Shown here: piece after piece, positions 6,953 through 15,960 of the stretch
How the letters are laid out: every line of letters begins with the position of its first letter
Numbering within the stretch: the first letter of the stretch is position 1
Assembly: GCF_002159175.1 (NCBI RefSeq)
Contig: NZ_NFGZ01000005.1
Coordinates: forward strand, 110,494 to 174,493
DNA length: 64,000 nt
Origin: Flavonifractor sp. An92
GTDB taxonomy: Bacteria; Bacillota; Clostridia; Oscillospirales; Oscillospiraceae
Direction: 5' to 3'
Translations under genes and position numbers: made by a program
Notes under the pieces: generated by a model
Databases searched by the model: none
What the model was told of the DNA's origin: nothing
What the model saw: the letters and a program-made list of their open reading frames with translations, nothing else

Positions 6953-8329
6953 ATGGATGAAGAAAAAAAGACTGGTCTTGCCGACGCTGTGGAAACCGGA
7001 GCATCCGCCGCCCACACGATAAAAGGCGCCATTAAGGCAGGCAAGGCAATTTCCGGTGCCGCAAAAGGAGCTGCTGCCGGCGGCCCGTATGGTGCCGTGG
7101 CCGGGGCCGTTTGGGCCGGACGCAAGCACATCGGCAAGATCATTACCGTCATTATCATTCTGCTTTTACTTCCGGTACTGTTTGTCCTGATGCTCCCGGG
7201 GCTTATCTTTGGAGGTCTGGTTAACGCCTTTTCTCCGGCAGATTCCGAAGCCCCTGTTCTCAACAGCGAGACAGCTATTGTGGAAAACGCCAATGACATC
7301 ACATTCACCATCAATTCCATTCTGGGCGAGGCGCTGGATGATGTGATGGCCCAGATTGAGGAAGATTTTGCTTCGTCTGGTGCTGACCACATGGAGATCA
7401 AGAATTCCTATTCCTCCGGCCCTGTTTTCAATGCCAATCTCATCATCTCTCAGTATTGTGCGGCCCGGGATGAGGATTTTGAAAGCATTTCACTGGATGA
7501 TTTGGCCGCTGTTCTCCGGGACAATAAGGAACACCTGTATTCCTACACCAGCGTCCAGGAATCCCGTGAGGTTACTACCGAGGACCCGGAAACCGGCGAG
7601 GAAACCACCACTACCGAAACATGGATCATTTACACGATCCGGTATAACGGTGAATCCTATCTTGCGGACCATGTTTTCGCACTCACGGATGAGCAAAAGG
7701 AACTTGCCTCTGACTACGCTTCCAACCTGAGTACCTTTTTGGGTGATGGGCTGCTCCAGAACATGACAGAGTGGACTGGAAACAGCATCCCCTCTCTTGG
7801 GGATGTAACCTTTACCGATGGTGTGACACCGGTGGTGTACTATAACCAGCTGGATGAACGCTATGCCAGCCAGCCTTATGGAACTGACAACATTGGCGGC
7901 TACGGCTGCGGGCCGACCAGCATGGCAATCGTAGTGTCTTCCCTTACGGACGATACGGTTGATCCCGTGGAGATGGCGCAGTGGTCCTATGAAAATGGAT
8001 ACTGGTGTAACAACAGCGGCTCCTATCACGCCCTGATTCCTGCCGCAGCGGAGGCCTGGGGGCTGCCGGTATCCGGCTGTACGACATCCGAGCCGCAGCG
8101 CATCGTCGATACACTTTCTGAGGGAAAGCTGGTTGTGGCAATCATGGCTGAAGGGCATTTCACTTCTTCCGGCCACTTCATCGTTCTCCGAGGCGTAAAA
8201 GACGGTCAAATCATGGTGGCAGACCCGGCCAGCTATAAGCGCAGTGAGCAACTTTGGGATCTGTCCATTATCTTAAACGAGGCCAGCCGTCGTGCAGGCG
8301 CCGGCGGTCCGTTCTGGATTATCGGTTGA
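6953..8329 (+). CDS. Membrane-anchored C39-like cysteine peptidase of the T4SS (cell-wall hydrolase role)
   Basis: 458 residues: cytoplasmic Gly/Ala-rich N-terminus, one membrane helix (about 62-88, TVIIILLLLPVLFVLMLPGL), an extracellular stalk domain, then a C39-like peptidase domain from about 300. Catalytic signatures are the cysteine in GGYGCGPTSMA, the histidine in SSGHFIVLRG and the aspartate in MVADPAS. In conjugation systems such an anchored hydrolase (VirB1 role) opens peptidoglycan for the channel. The gene starts one base after the previous stop. Whether it cleaves peptidoglycan or peptides is not certain. Confidence 0.75.
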   Translation: MDEEKKTGLADAVETGASAAHTIKGAIKAGKAISGAAKGAAAGGPYGAVAGAVWAGRKHIGKIITVIIILLLLPVLFVLMLPGLIFGGLVNAFSPADSEAPVLNSETAIVENANDITFTINSILGEALDDVMAQIEEDFASSGADHMEIKNSYSSGPVFNANLIISQYCAARDEDFESISLDDLAAVLRDNKEHLYSYTSVQESREVTTEDPETGEETTTTETWIIYTIRYNGESYLADHVFALTDEQKELASDYASNLSTFLGDGLLQNMTEWTGNSIPSLGDVTFTDGVTPVVYYNQLDERYASQPYGTDNIGGYGCGPTSMAIVVSSLTDDTVDPVEMAQWSYENGYWCNNSGSYHALIPAAAEAWGLPVSGCTTSEPQRIVDTLSEGKLVVAIMAEGHFTSSGHFIVLRGVKDGQIMVADPASYKRSEQLWDLSIILNEASRRAGAGGPFWIIG

Positions 8330-8359
8330 CCTTCCTTCGGTTACGGAAATGAGGTATAT

Positions 8360-11300
8360 ATGAGCAACAAAAACGACCATGATATTTATATCATACCGCC
8401 GAATTTCATTGAATCAGGCACATTTTTCGGCGGTATGTTCCGTGCGCGGAATGTTATTGAGGCCGGTATCCTGGCTTTTGCCATCGGGGTGCCGGTCTTC
8501 ATGTTTGTTCCGTTCGGGTTGACGACCCGCATTATCATTTTGTGCCTGACCGCCCTTCCTGCGGCTCTGGTCGCATTGATCGGCATTTCTGGCGAGAGTT
8601 TGTCGGAATTTCTGATTATCTTTTTGAAATATCTGCGGAATCGCCGCATCGTCGGCGGCGATGGTCAGCAGCCGAATGAGCAAGCGCCCCCTATGAAACG
8701 CCCCGGCAGACATCTCAAGCAGAGGGCTCCGAAAGAAAAGGAGTCTCGACCTCCGAAGCGCAGGCGTTCCGGTGAATCGGATTTTCCAGCTGAGTTTGAC
8801 GAGGTTCGCAGTTACGAGATTCGTGAGAAACTCCGGCCCAAGAAAAAGCCGAAGAAAGAACTTTCGTCCAAAAAAGCGAAGAAAAAGCCCAACAAGCGGA
8901 AGGAGAAGGCACGTCCGCCCAAGCGCCCCGCTCATATCAAAGAGCAGCCGCCCGCCTGCCTGAATCCGGTGGCAGACTATCTTCCCATCGAAAAGATCCA
9001 GAACGGCATCATCTACACCAAAGACCACCGGTATGTCAAGGTGGTCGAGGTGGTTCCCATCAACTTTATGCTCCGCAGCGCGAGAGAGCAGCGCAATATC
9101 ATCTACTCTTTTGTGTCGTATCTGAAAATCTCTCCCGTCAAGCTGCAGATCAAGGTGCTGACCCGTCGGGCGGACATCAATCGTCATTTGGACACAGTAC
9201 GCAGGGAGATGGCTCAGGAGAAAAATGAGCAGTGCCGTTTGATGCAGGAAGACTATCTGAGCTTTGTGCAGCAGATCGGCGCCCGGGAAGCTGTCACACG
9301 GCGCTTTTTCCTGATTTTTGAGTATGAGCCCTGGAACAACACCCGGCGTTCGGAACAGGAAGAGGAAGCTATTCAATCCCTGCAAAGCGCCGTACATACT
9401 GCATCCAATTACCTCCGGCAATGCGGTAATGAATTGATTATCCCCGAAAACGAGGACGAATTTACGGTTGATGTTCTTTATAATCTCCTCTGCCGAAATG
9501 AGAGCACCATCAAACCGCTGGCACTCCGGGCACAGGAGGTTGTTGCACAGTATGCGGCAAAAGGCCGGGAAAGCGAGATTGACCATATCCCTGCAGCCGA
9601 GTTTGCCGCTCCCAAGAGTATTGATTTTACTCATGGGCGCTATCTGTGCATAGACGGGCTGTACTACGCCTATTTGCTGATTCCGTCGAATGGTTATAAG
9701 ACGCAGGCTCCCGCCGGATGGCTGAGTTTAATCGTCAACGCCGGCGACGGCATCGACATGGACATGTTCCTTTCCAGGCAGCCCAAAGAGCGCATCATCC
9801 AGCGGGTAGGTCAGCAGCTCCGCATCAATCGTTCCAAAATCAAGGACGCGAGCGACACCAACACTGATTTTGACGACATCGACGGTGCCATCCGAAGCGG
9901 CTATTTTCTGAAGGAAGGTCTTGCCAACAACGAGGACTTCTACTATCTGAATCTGTTGATTACCGTTACTGCCCCTACTGAGGAAGATTTGGAATGGAAG
10001 GTCAGCGAGATGAAAAAGCTTCTGCTTTCGCAGGATATGGATGTCCGTTCCTGCCATTTTCGTGAGGAGCAGGCATTTCTCTCCGCGCTCCCGCTGGTAT
10101 CCATGGAGAAAGGACTTTTTGAGCGTGGCAAGCGCAACCTGCTGACTGGCGGTGCCGCAAGCTGCTACCCCTTCACTTCCTTTGAGATGTGTGACGACAA
10201 CGGCATCCTTTTGGGGGTGAACAAGTACAACAGTTCCCTCATCATCGTGGATATTTTCAATTCCGCGATTTACAAAAATGCCAACATTTCGATTTTAGGT
10301 ACCAGCGGCGCAGGCAAAACCTTCACAATGCAGCTTATGGCGTTAAGAATGCGGCGTAAAAATATCCCTATTTTCATCGTCGCTCCCTTGAAGGGGCACG
10401 AGTTTCACCGCGCCTGTGCAAATGTGGGCGGCGAGTTTATCCAAATCTCCCCGGCAAGTCCTCACTGCATCAATGTTATGGAGATCCGCAAGGTTGATCG
10501 GTCTGTCAATGAACTCCTGGACGGCCCCGGAATCCAGCTTTCTGAATTGGCGGCAAAAATCCAGCAGCTGCACATCTTTTTCAGCCTGCTCATTCCCGAT
10601 ATGAGCCATGAAGAGCGTCAGCTTTTGGACGAAGCGTTGATCCGCACTTACAACGCAAAGGGCATCACGCATGATAACGCTTCACTGGATGACCCGGCCA
10701 ATCCGGGTCAGTACCAGGAAATGCCGGTGCTGGGCGACCTGCATGAGATTCTGAAAGCTGCGCCGGAAACTACCCGCATGGCTCATATTCTCAACCGTCT
10801 GGTGCACGGTTCGGCCAGTACATTTAACAAGCAGACCAATGTAAGTCTGGATAACAAATATACCGTGCTGGACATTTCCTCGCTCACCGGCGATCTGCTG
10901 ACTGTAGGTATGTTTGTGGCGCTTGATTTCGTGTGGGACCGGGCAAAGGCCGACCGCACAGAAGAAAAAACCATCTTCATCGATGAATGCTGGCAGCTCC
11001 TTTCCGGCGCCGGCGCCACAGGCACACGACTGGCCGGCGATTTCCTCTTGGAGATTGCAAAAACGATACGTGGGTATGGAGGCTCGGCGGTCTTCGCGAG
11101 CCAAGACCTCAACGATTTCTTCAATCTGGATGAAGGTCGCTTTGGCAAAGGTATCATCAACAACAGCAAGACAAAGATCATTCTTAACCTGGAGGATGAT
11201 GAAGCGGAACGGGTTCAGGAGACCCTGCACCTGTCCGATGCGGAAACGATGGAGGTCACCCATTTTGAGCGTGGCAATGGCTTGATCTCGACCAACAACA

Positions 11301-11416
11301 ACAATGTCATGGTTGAGTTTAAGGCCAGCCCTCTTGAGAAGGACCTGATTACCACCGACCGGCGTGAACTTCGTGAAATTCTGGAGCGCAAGCGTCGTGA
11401 ACAGGAGTCTGCATAA
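8360..11416 (+). CDS. virB4: PrgI-VirB4 fusion, T4SS ATPase
   Basis: 1018 residues. Residues 1-95 are a PrgI/VirB3-like module with two membrane helices (VIEAGILAFAIGVPVFMFVP and IIILCLTALPAALVALIGI). Residues 110-200 are an extremely Lys/Arg-rich linker. The rest is a VirB4/TraE ATPase with Walker A GTSGAGKTFTM near 648 and Walker B FIDECWQLLSG near 875, followed by GGSAVFASQDLNDF. It powers assembly and substrate transfer on the cytoplasmic side of the channel. Fusion of the VirB3 and VirB4 roles is known in other systems. The gene looks intact. Confidence 0.92.
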   Translation: MSNKNDHDIYIIPPNFIESGTFFGGMFRARNVIEAGILAFAIGVPVFMFVPFGLTTRIIILCLTALPAALVALIGISGESLSEFLIIFLKYLRNRRIVGGDGQQPNEQAPPMKRPGRHLKQRAPKEKESRPPKRRRSGESDFPAEFDEVRSYEIREKLRPKKKPKKELSSKKAKKKPNKRKEKARPPKRPAHIKEQPPACLNPVADYLPIEKIQNGIIYTKDHRYVKVVEVVPINFMLRSAREQRNIIYSFVSYLKISPVKLQIKVLTRRADINRHLDTVRREMAQEKNEQCRLMQEDYLSFVQQIGAREAVTRRFFLIFEYEPWNNTRRSEQEEEAIQSLQSAVHTASNYLRQCGNELIIPENEDEFTVDVLYNLLCRNESTIKPLALRAQEVVAQYAAKGRESEIDHIPAAEFAAPKSIDFTHGRYLCIDGLYYAYLLIPSNGYKTQAPAGWLSLIVNAGDGIDMDMFLSRQPKERIIQRVGQQLRINRSKIKDASDTNTDFDDIDGAIRSGYFLKEGLANNEDFYYLNLLITVTAPTEEDLEWKVSEMKKLLLSQDMDVRSCHFREEQAFLSALPLVSMEKGLFERGKRNLLTGGAASCYPFTSFEMCDDNGILLGVNKYNSSLIIVDIFNSAIYKNANISILGTSGAGKTFTMQLMALRMRRKNIPIFIVAPLKGHEFHRACANVGGEFIQISPASPHCINVMEIRKVDRSVNELLDGPGIQLSELAAKIQQLHIFFSLLIPDMSHEERQLLDEALIRTYNAKGITHDNASLDDPANPGQYQEMPVLGDLHEILKAAPETTRMAHILNRLVHGSASTFNKQTNVSLDNKYTVLDISSLTGDLLTVGMFVALDFVWDRAKADRTEEKTIFIDECWQLLSGAGATGTRLAGDFLLEIAKTIRGYGGSAVFASQDLNDFFNLDEGRFGKGIINNSKTKIILNLEDDEAERVQETLHLSDAETMEVTHFERGNGLISTNNNNVMVEFKASPLEKDLITTDRRELREILERKRREQESA

Positions 11417-11453
11417 CCCTTGTTCTCCTACATTTCTTCAAAACACGCCAAAT

Positions 11454-11513
11454 AGACGCTGCGATGATGCCTTTCAGCGATTATTTTTGAAAGGCGTCCC
11501 GATGGCGTCTTTT
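11454..11513 (+). promoter_or_regulatory. Nested hairpin before the DUF5697 gene
   Basis: Inner stem GATGCCTTTCA (11466) with TGAAAGGCGTC (11488); outer stem AGACGC (11454) with GCGTCT (11505), followed by TTT. It ends about 40 bp before the start of the next gene, in the middle of the T4SS operon. Confidence 0.55.
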
Positions 11514-11549
11514 ATGCGTCATCTATTTTTACAAACAGGAGGTGAGCTC

Positions 11550-12077
11550 ATGAAGACCAGGGCTGAAATCTATGGAAATGAAGCTGCAACGCTACTGCGG
11601 ACGGTGACTATGTATCCTGGTCTCAGCCAGCAGCAGCTTCTTTGCTTTCACCCTGGCAAGTCTGAAACAGCGAAAGCCCTGCTTTCCCATTTGGAAAGGC
11701 AGGGCCGCATTTTCCAAAGTGATAACGGCGGATATTTTCCTGCCGGCTATTCGCCCAAAGCTGATCAGGCGCTTATCAAGGCGGTGTGGGTCCTTTTGGA
11801 TTTCATTCAGCAGGCTGATTATCATGCACCTGCGGAGTTTCCTGTCAAACTGGTCTTTTTTGCCGATGAGGAACTGTATGAAGTCGCCCATGTCGCCCAT
11901 GGACAGGAAGCGTTAGTCTGTCATGCTCTACGGGGCAACAAGGGCGGTAGCCGCCGCATCATCTTGGTCGATTCTCCGACACAGATTGCCAAAATCGACT
12001 GTCCCGACATATCCGGTTTTTGCACCGTATCCCAAGATGGACAAACCCAGTATTTCAAGAAAGCAGGAGGCACATGA
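11550..12077 (+). CDS. DUF5697-type conjugative element protein
   Basis: Start at ATG 11550 after AGGAGGTGA; an upstream in-frame extension runs through the hairpin and is rejected. The 175 residues begin with a winged-helix-like part (TRAEIYGNEAATLLRTVTMY, then SETAKALLSHLERQGRIFQ) and continue with a mixed alpha/beta half (VKLVFFADEELYEVAHV). I recognise it as the DUF5697 family, which accompanies the T4SS genes of gut Firmicute elements; its function is unknown. The DNA-binding-like N-terminus suggests a regulatory or transfer-initiation role. It lies directly upstream of the DUF6100 partner. Confidence 0.65.
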   Translation: MKTRAEIYGNEAATLLRTVTMYPGLSQQQLLCFHPGKSETAKALLSHLERQGRIFQSDNGGYFPAGYSPKADQALIKAVWVLLDFIQQADYHAPAEFPVKLVFFADEELYEVAHVAHGQEALVCHALRGNKGGSRRIILVDSPTQIAKIDCPDISGFCTVSQDGQTQYFKKAGGT

Positions 12078-12080
12078 TTT

Positions 12081-12743
12081 TTGGATCGAAAACTGATTTC
12101 CCGCAGAATAGGGAGCATTCTCGACGATATATCCCGTTTGAGTAATGCGCTGTATGCGATGGACACAACAGACATCCAACGCTATCCCGACAATTACGAA
12201 ATTCTCTCTACCGATGCTGCGCTTCGGGCGGAACGGATCGCCTGCCGGCTGCGGCATTTGATATATTCCAGCACCTCCATCCAGAAGGGCGAGTATCTCC
12301 AATCCGCCAGCGTGGCGCAGGGCATCTCGATAGCCTATGAAAACGGGGTCCTGGAAGTGACCCTTCCCAGGCTTCTCCCGAAGCGCCGGCAACGGCAAAG
12401 TTCCGAGTTCCTGTTAGACCCGCTCTATTTCGCTCTGGAGCAGTACGCAAAGGAACAGCCTCTCCCCCATTACCGGAATTGTGTTGTCTGCTTTGCCCAA
12501 GTTTACGATCAAACACTTCCCACCAGGCGGGTGCGTGATTATGACAATCTGGAGGAAAAGCAGTTGCTGGATCTGTTGTCCACCTTTGTGATGGCCGATG
12601 ATACCGGTTTGCTATGCGACGCCTATAATACCACAGAGCTGGGAGAGCAAGACTGCACCAAGATCTTTGTCATGGAAAAGAAGCGGTTTCCCCAATGGCT
12701 TGCAGAGCGCAAAGAGAGCTTGAAAACCATCTCGGATTTTTGA
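12081..12743 (+). CDS. DUF6100-type conjugative element protein
   Basis: TTG start at 12081, ten bases after AGGAGG. 220 residues, helical N-terminus (SRRIGSILDDISRLSNALYA) and the family-typical run YEILSTDAALRAERIACRLR. No membrane segment or catalytic motif seen. The DUF6100 family is found beside DUF5697 in conjugative elements; function unknown. Three bases separate it from the previous stop, so the two are probably co-translated. Confidence 0.65.
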   Translation: MDRKLISRRIGSILDDISRLSNALYAMDTTDIQRYPDNYEILSTDAALRAERIACRLRHLIYSSTSIQKGEYLQSASVAQGISIAYENGVLEVTLPRLLPKRRQRQSSEFLLDPLYFALEQYAKEQPLPHYRNCVVCFAQVYDQTLPTRRVRDYDNLEEKQLLDLLSTFVMADDTGLLCDAYNTTELGEQDCTKIFVMEKKRFPQWLAERKESLKTISDF

Positions 12744-12889
12744 GCCTTTTGGCCCTTATTTTTCCCGACATACCTTGATGGCACAAAAAAGCCCGGATTT
12801 TCAACGCTTCCAGACTTGCGCCACCGCAGATTTTTACCGAAGTTCTCAGTCATCACGGTAAAAAAACACATCACAAGGGAGGTGATCAC

Positions 12890-14013
12890 TTGGGAAAAGC
12901 AGCCGGACATTTCCACAACCGGACACGCTCCCATTCCGGCTTCTGGCGTTGACAGCCATCTCTGGAGAGTTCCCCACCAGCCAGCTCAACCGTCTCCCAG
13001 CCAGTCCTTACTATTTGGAGTCGGTTGTGACCGATCTGAAAAAGAGCGGGCTACTCCGCACCTATTACCGAGACAAACTCCGCGGCTATCGTTTAGGCGT
13101 TCGCGCCAAAAACAGGCTGCTGGACAACTGGCCTGAGCGTTTTGCTCCCTATCTGACAGGCGATACCGACACCAACCGGCTGAAAAGCGAGATTGGGCGT
13201 CGGCTTCGTCTTCACCGTCTGGCAGAAACCTATGTCACGATGGACAATGCTGGGGTGGGACTTTTCCAAGATGAAAAACCGAAGGTTTTTGCCCCGCAGG
13301 GCTATTCCGATGGGGCCGTGGAGTATCCCTCATTTTACAGTTCCCGTGAAGTCAAGGAGATGGGGGTGGATACCACGCAGATCCGCAGTTCTCGCTTCAC
13401 TGGTGTGCTCCTTACCTCCAGCAGCATCTATGTCACTTACAACAGCAGCGCAGCGCTGATGAAATGGCGCTACAAGTCCGAGATGCGGGTAAAGGCTCTG
13501 ATGTGGAGCGTTCTGTGTCAGCAGCGCCTCACCGGGCAATACAATGCAGACGCTGTGCAGGGGGTCGTTCTGGGGGAAAGCATGGAACTCGCTTACCAGA
13601 TGCTGACCAGCACCGGCGGCGCCAAACATGATTATTTCATGCTGGACGGAAGCTACGACCATTTTTTCTTTTTTACTAACGACCATCAGGGTGAAGTGCT
13701 GCTGGCCTTGCTGTGCGATTGCGCCAAGACAGCGCAGCTCAACGACATCTTGAAGCAGGGCCTTACAACCGGGGCTGCGAGCCGAGCCGTCGAACACGAT
13801 GCCTTTGAAGCGGATGGAACACCTGTTTTGTTTTGCTACTTCTTCGATTTGCCCAGGATTGCACGCTTCAACAGCGCCCTCGATCTTATGGACAGTTCCG
13901 GAACGATCATTTGCTTTGATTTTCAGGCAGATGTACTGCGGCGCTACTGCGGCAGCAGGGTGCGCTTTCAAACCATTGACTTCATCAAATTTGAGAGGAG
14001 GTTCTTCCCATAA
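12890..14013 (+). CDS. Replication-relaxation-like protein, frameshifted near the N-terminus
   Basis: A very strong site (GGGAGGTGAT) precedes TTG 12890, but that frame ends at TGA 12951 after HNRTRSHSGFWR. The remaining 354 residues are in another frame from TTG 12949 (TAISGEFPTSQLNRL onward). As I recall the family, the two parts join as FWRLLALTA; restoring one 10-bp copy of GGCTTCTGGC would do this, so a slipped-strand deletion is likely. The protein has an N-terminal winged helix and resembles replication-relaxation (Replic_Relax) proteins thought to act on transferred DNA. TTG 12949 overlaps the TGA, so re-initiation may still give product. Confidence 0.6.
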
Positions 14014-15932
14014 ACAAAAAGAAAATGATTGCCTGCCTGATGGCTGCTCCTTTGGCCATCCTCGCCATTCTCTATTCTGGCGGCTTTCTGGGGCAGATAT
14101 TGGGCAATTACGCAGCTTGGAAACAGGGCGGCGGCGTTCCCGGGGACGGCACATCTCCGGTGGCGGCGTCGCCCGACTTTTTTACCTGCCTGACCTCAGT
14201 GCTGCGCCCTCCCTATGGGGTATACGGCGTCCTGATCTGCATCGGCCTGCTGGCTATCCTGCTCCTGATGGTGATGAAGATGGGCTACAGCGATACGGGC
14301 GAATATGATACCGACCGGAATTTCATCTATTCGGCCAAGGGGACCTATGGCACCTCTGGTTGGATGAGCCGCAAGGAAATGGCGGGTGTACTCGATTTGG
14401 TGCCCGACCTTCGCAAGCATAAAGGTGTTGTGCTGGGAATGTTAGATGGGAAAGCGGTCTGCATCCCTGAAAATCCCAAAATCAACGGCAATCTGGCCGT
14501 ATACGGCTCCAGCGGCAGCATGAAAACCCGCTCCTTCTGTATGAACCGCATCCTTCAGGCGGTGATTCGCGGGGAATCTCTGATCATTTCTGACCCCAAA
14601 AGCGAGCTCTACGAAAAATCCAGCGAGTACCTGTGCGATCAAGGCTACTGTGTCAAGGTGTTCAATCTGGTGCTCCCGGAAAACTCGGACAGCTGGAACT
14701 GCCTTTCCGAAGTGGAAGGGCAAGAATTGATGGCCCAACTCTTTGTGGATGTCATCATCAAGAACACCAACAGCACCGGCAAGGGTGACCACTTCTGGGA
14801 CAGCTGCGAAATGAATCTGCTGAAAGCCCTTGTCCTTTATGTAGATCAGAGTTATGCAGCGGAGAACCGCAATATTGGTGAGGTGTACCGTTTGCTGACG
14901 CTGAACGGAGAATCCGATCTGGACAATCTGTTCGATGTTCTGCCTCCCACTCATCCTGCCAAAGCTCCGTACAGTCTGTTCAAGCAGGCCAGCGATACCG
15001 TGCGCAGCGGCGTCATCATCGGTCTGGGGTCCCGCCTGCAGGTATTCCAGTCAGAGCTAATCAAGAAAATTACCACCCGGGATGAAATCGATCTGGAACT
15101 TCCCGGCCAGGAGCGGTGCGCCTACTTCCTTGTTACCAGCGACCAGGACAGTACCTTTGATTTTCTGGCAAGTCTGTTTCTCTCTTTCTGCTTTATCAAA
15201 CTGGTTCGGTATGCGGACAAAAACTGTGAGGGAGGCAGGCTCCCGATTCCTGTCCACATTTTGGGAGAAGAGCTTACCGCCTGCGGCACCATCCCTGATC
15301 TCTCGCGGCGACTCAGTGTGATTCGCTCTCGCAACATTTCCATGAGCTGCGTGTTCCAAAATCTCGCGGGCCTTCAGAATCGCTATCCGCTCAATCTCTG
15401 GCAAGAAATTCTGGGCAACTGCGACGCGCAACTCTTTCTGGGCTGCACGGACGGCCTTACAGCCGAGTTTATCTCCGAGCGCACCGGTCTGGCCTCGGTG
15501 TCAGTATCCAGCAAATCCAAGCAGCTGGGCACCTGGCGCATTTCCAACTACACTCCGGAATTCCGGGAAACTTCTGGCGTTGGCAAGCGGCCTGTGCTCA
15601 CCCCGGATGAAGTGCTGCGATTGCCCATCACGCAGGCTCTGGTCATCATCCGCGGTCAGAAGGTACTTAAAGTTGACAAGATGGACTATTCCAAGCACCC
15701 GGAGGCACCTAAGCTCCATTCTTGCAAAGCCTCTTCCCACATTCCTGAATGGCGGCAGATGGAGCAGGAACAGCCGGCTGCCCCTGTTGCTCCTCCCCCG
15801 CCGCCCGCCGCACCGAAAAAAACGGCACGAAAAAAGCCCAAGCCTTCCGCTCCTGCTGCTGACGTGAAAAAGCCTGGAGCCAAACCCCCGGAGGGCATTG
15901 TTTCAACCGACAAGGATTCGATCCTTTCGTAA
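14010..15932 (+). CDS. virD4: VirD4/TraG-type coupling protein with apparent ATA start
   Basis: Links the DNA substrate to the T4SS channel at the membrane. Two N-terminal helices (LMAAPLAILAILYSGGF and VLICIGLLAILLLMVM), P-loop GSSGSMKTRSF near 165, and the signature region IPDLSRRLSVIRSRN near 425. The usual LDE Walker B is replaced by HILGEELTACG. A Pro/Lys-rich tail follows. AGGAGG is ideally placed for ATA 14010, reading INKKKMIACL where relatives as I recall start MNKKK; the nearest ATG (14025) is 23 bases from that site. ATA overlaps the previous TAA. Initiation at ATA is rare, so the start may be a mutated ATG. Confidence 0.85.
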   Translation: MNKKKMIACLMAAPLAILAILYSGGFLGQILGNYAAWKQGGGVPGDGTSPVAASPDFFTCLTSVLRPPYGVYGVLICIGLLAILLLMVMKMGYSDTGEYDTDRNFIYSAKGTYGTSGWMSRKEMAGVLDLVPDLRKHKGVVLGMLDGKAVCIPENPKINGNLAVYGSSGSMKTRSFCMNRILQAVIRGESLIISDPKSELYEKSSEYLCDQGYCVKVFNLVLPENSDSWNCLSEVEGQELMAQLFVDVIIKNTNSTGKGDHFWDSCEMNLLKALVLYVDQSYAAENRNIGEVYRLLTLNGESDLDNLFDVLPPTHPAKAPYSLFKQASDTVRSGVIIGLGSRLQVFQSELIKKITTRDEIDLELPGQERCAYFLVTSDQDSTFDFLASLFLSFCFIKLVRYADKNCEGGRLPIPVHILGEELTACGTIPDLSRRLSVIRSRNISMSCVFQNLAGLQNRYPLNLWQEILGNCDAQLFLGCTDGLTAEFISERTGLASVSVSSKSKQLGTWRISNYTPEFRETSGVGKRPVLTPDEVLRLPITQALVIIRGQKVLKVDKMDYSKHPEAPKLHSCKASSHIPEWRQMEQEQPAAPVAPPPPPAAPKKTARKKPKPSAPAADVKKPGAKPPEGIVSTDKDSILS

Positions 15933-15960
15933 TACACCAAATTAAGGAGGTTTTACTTAT

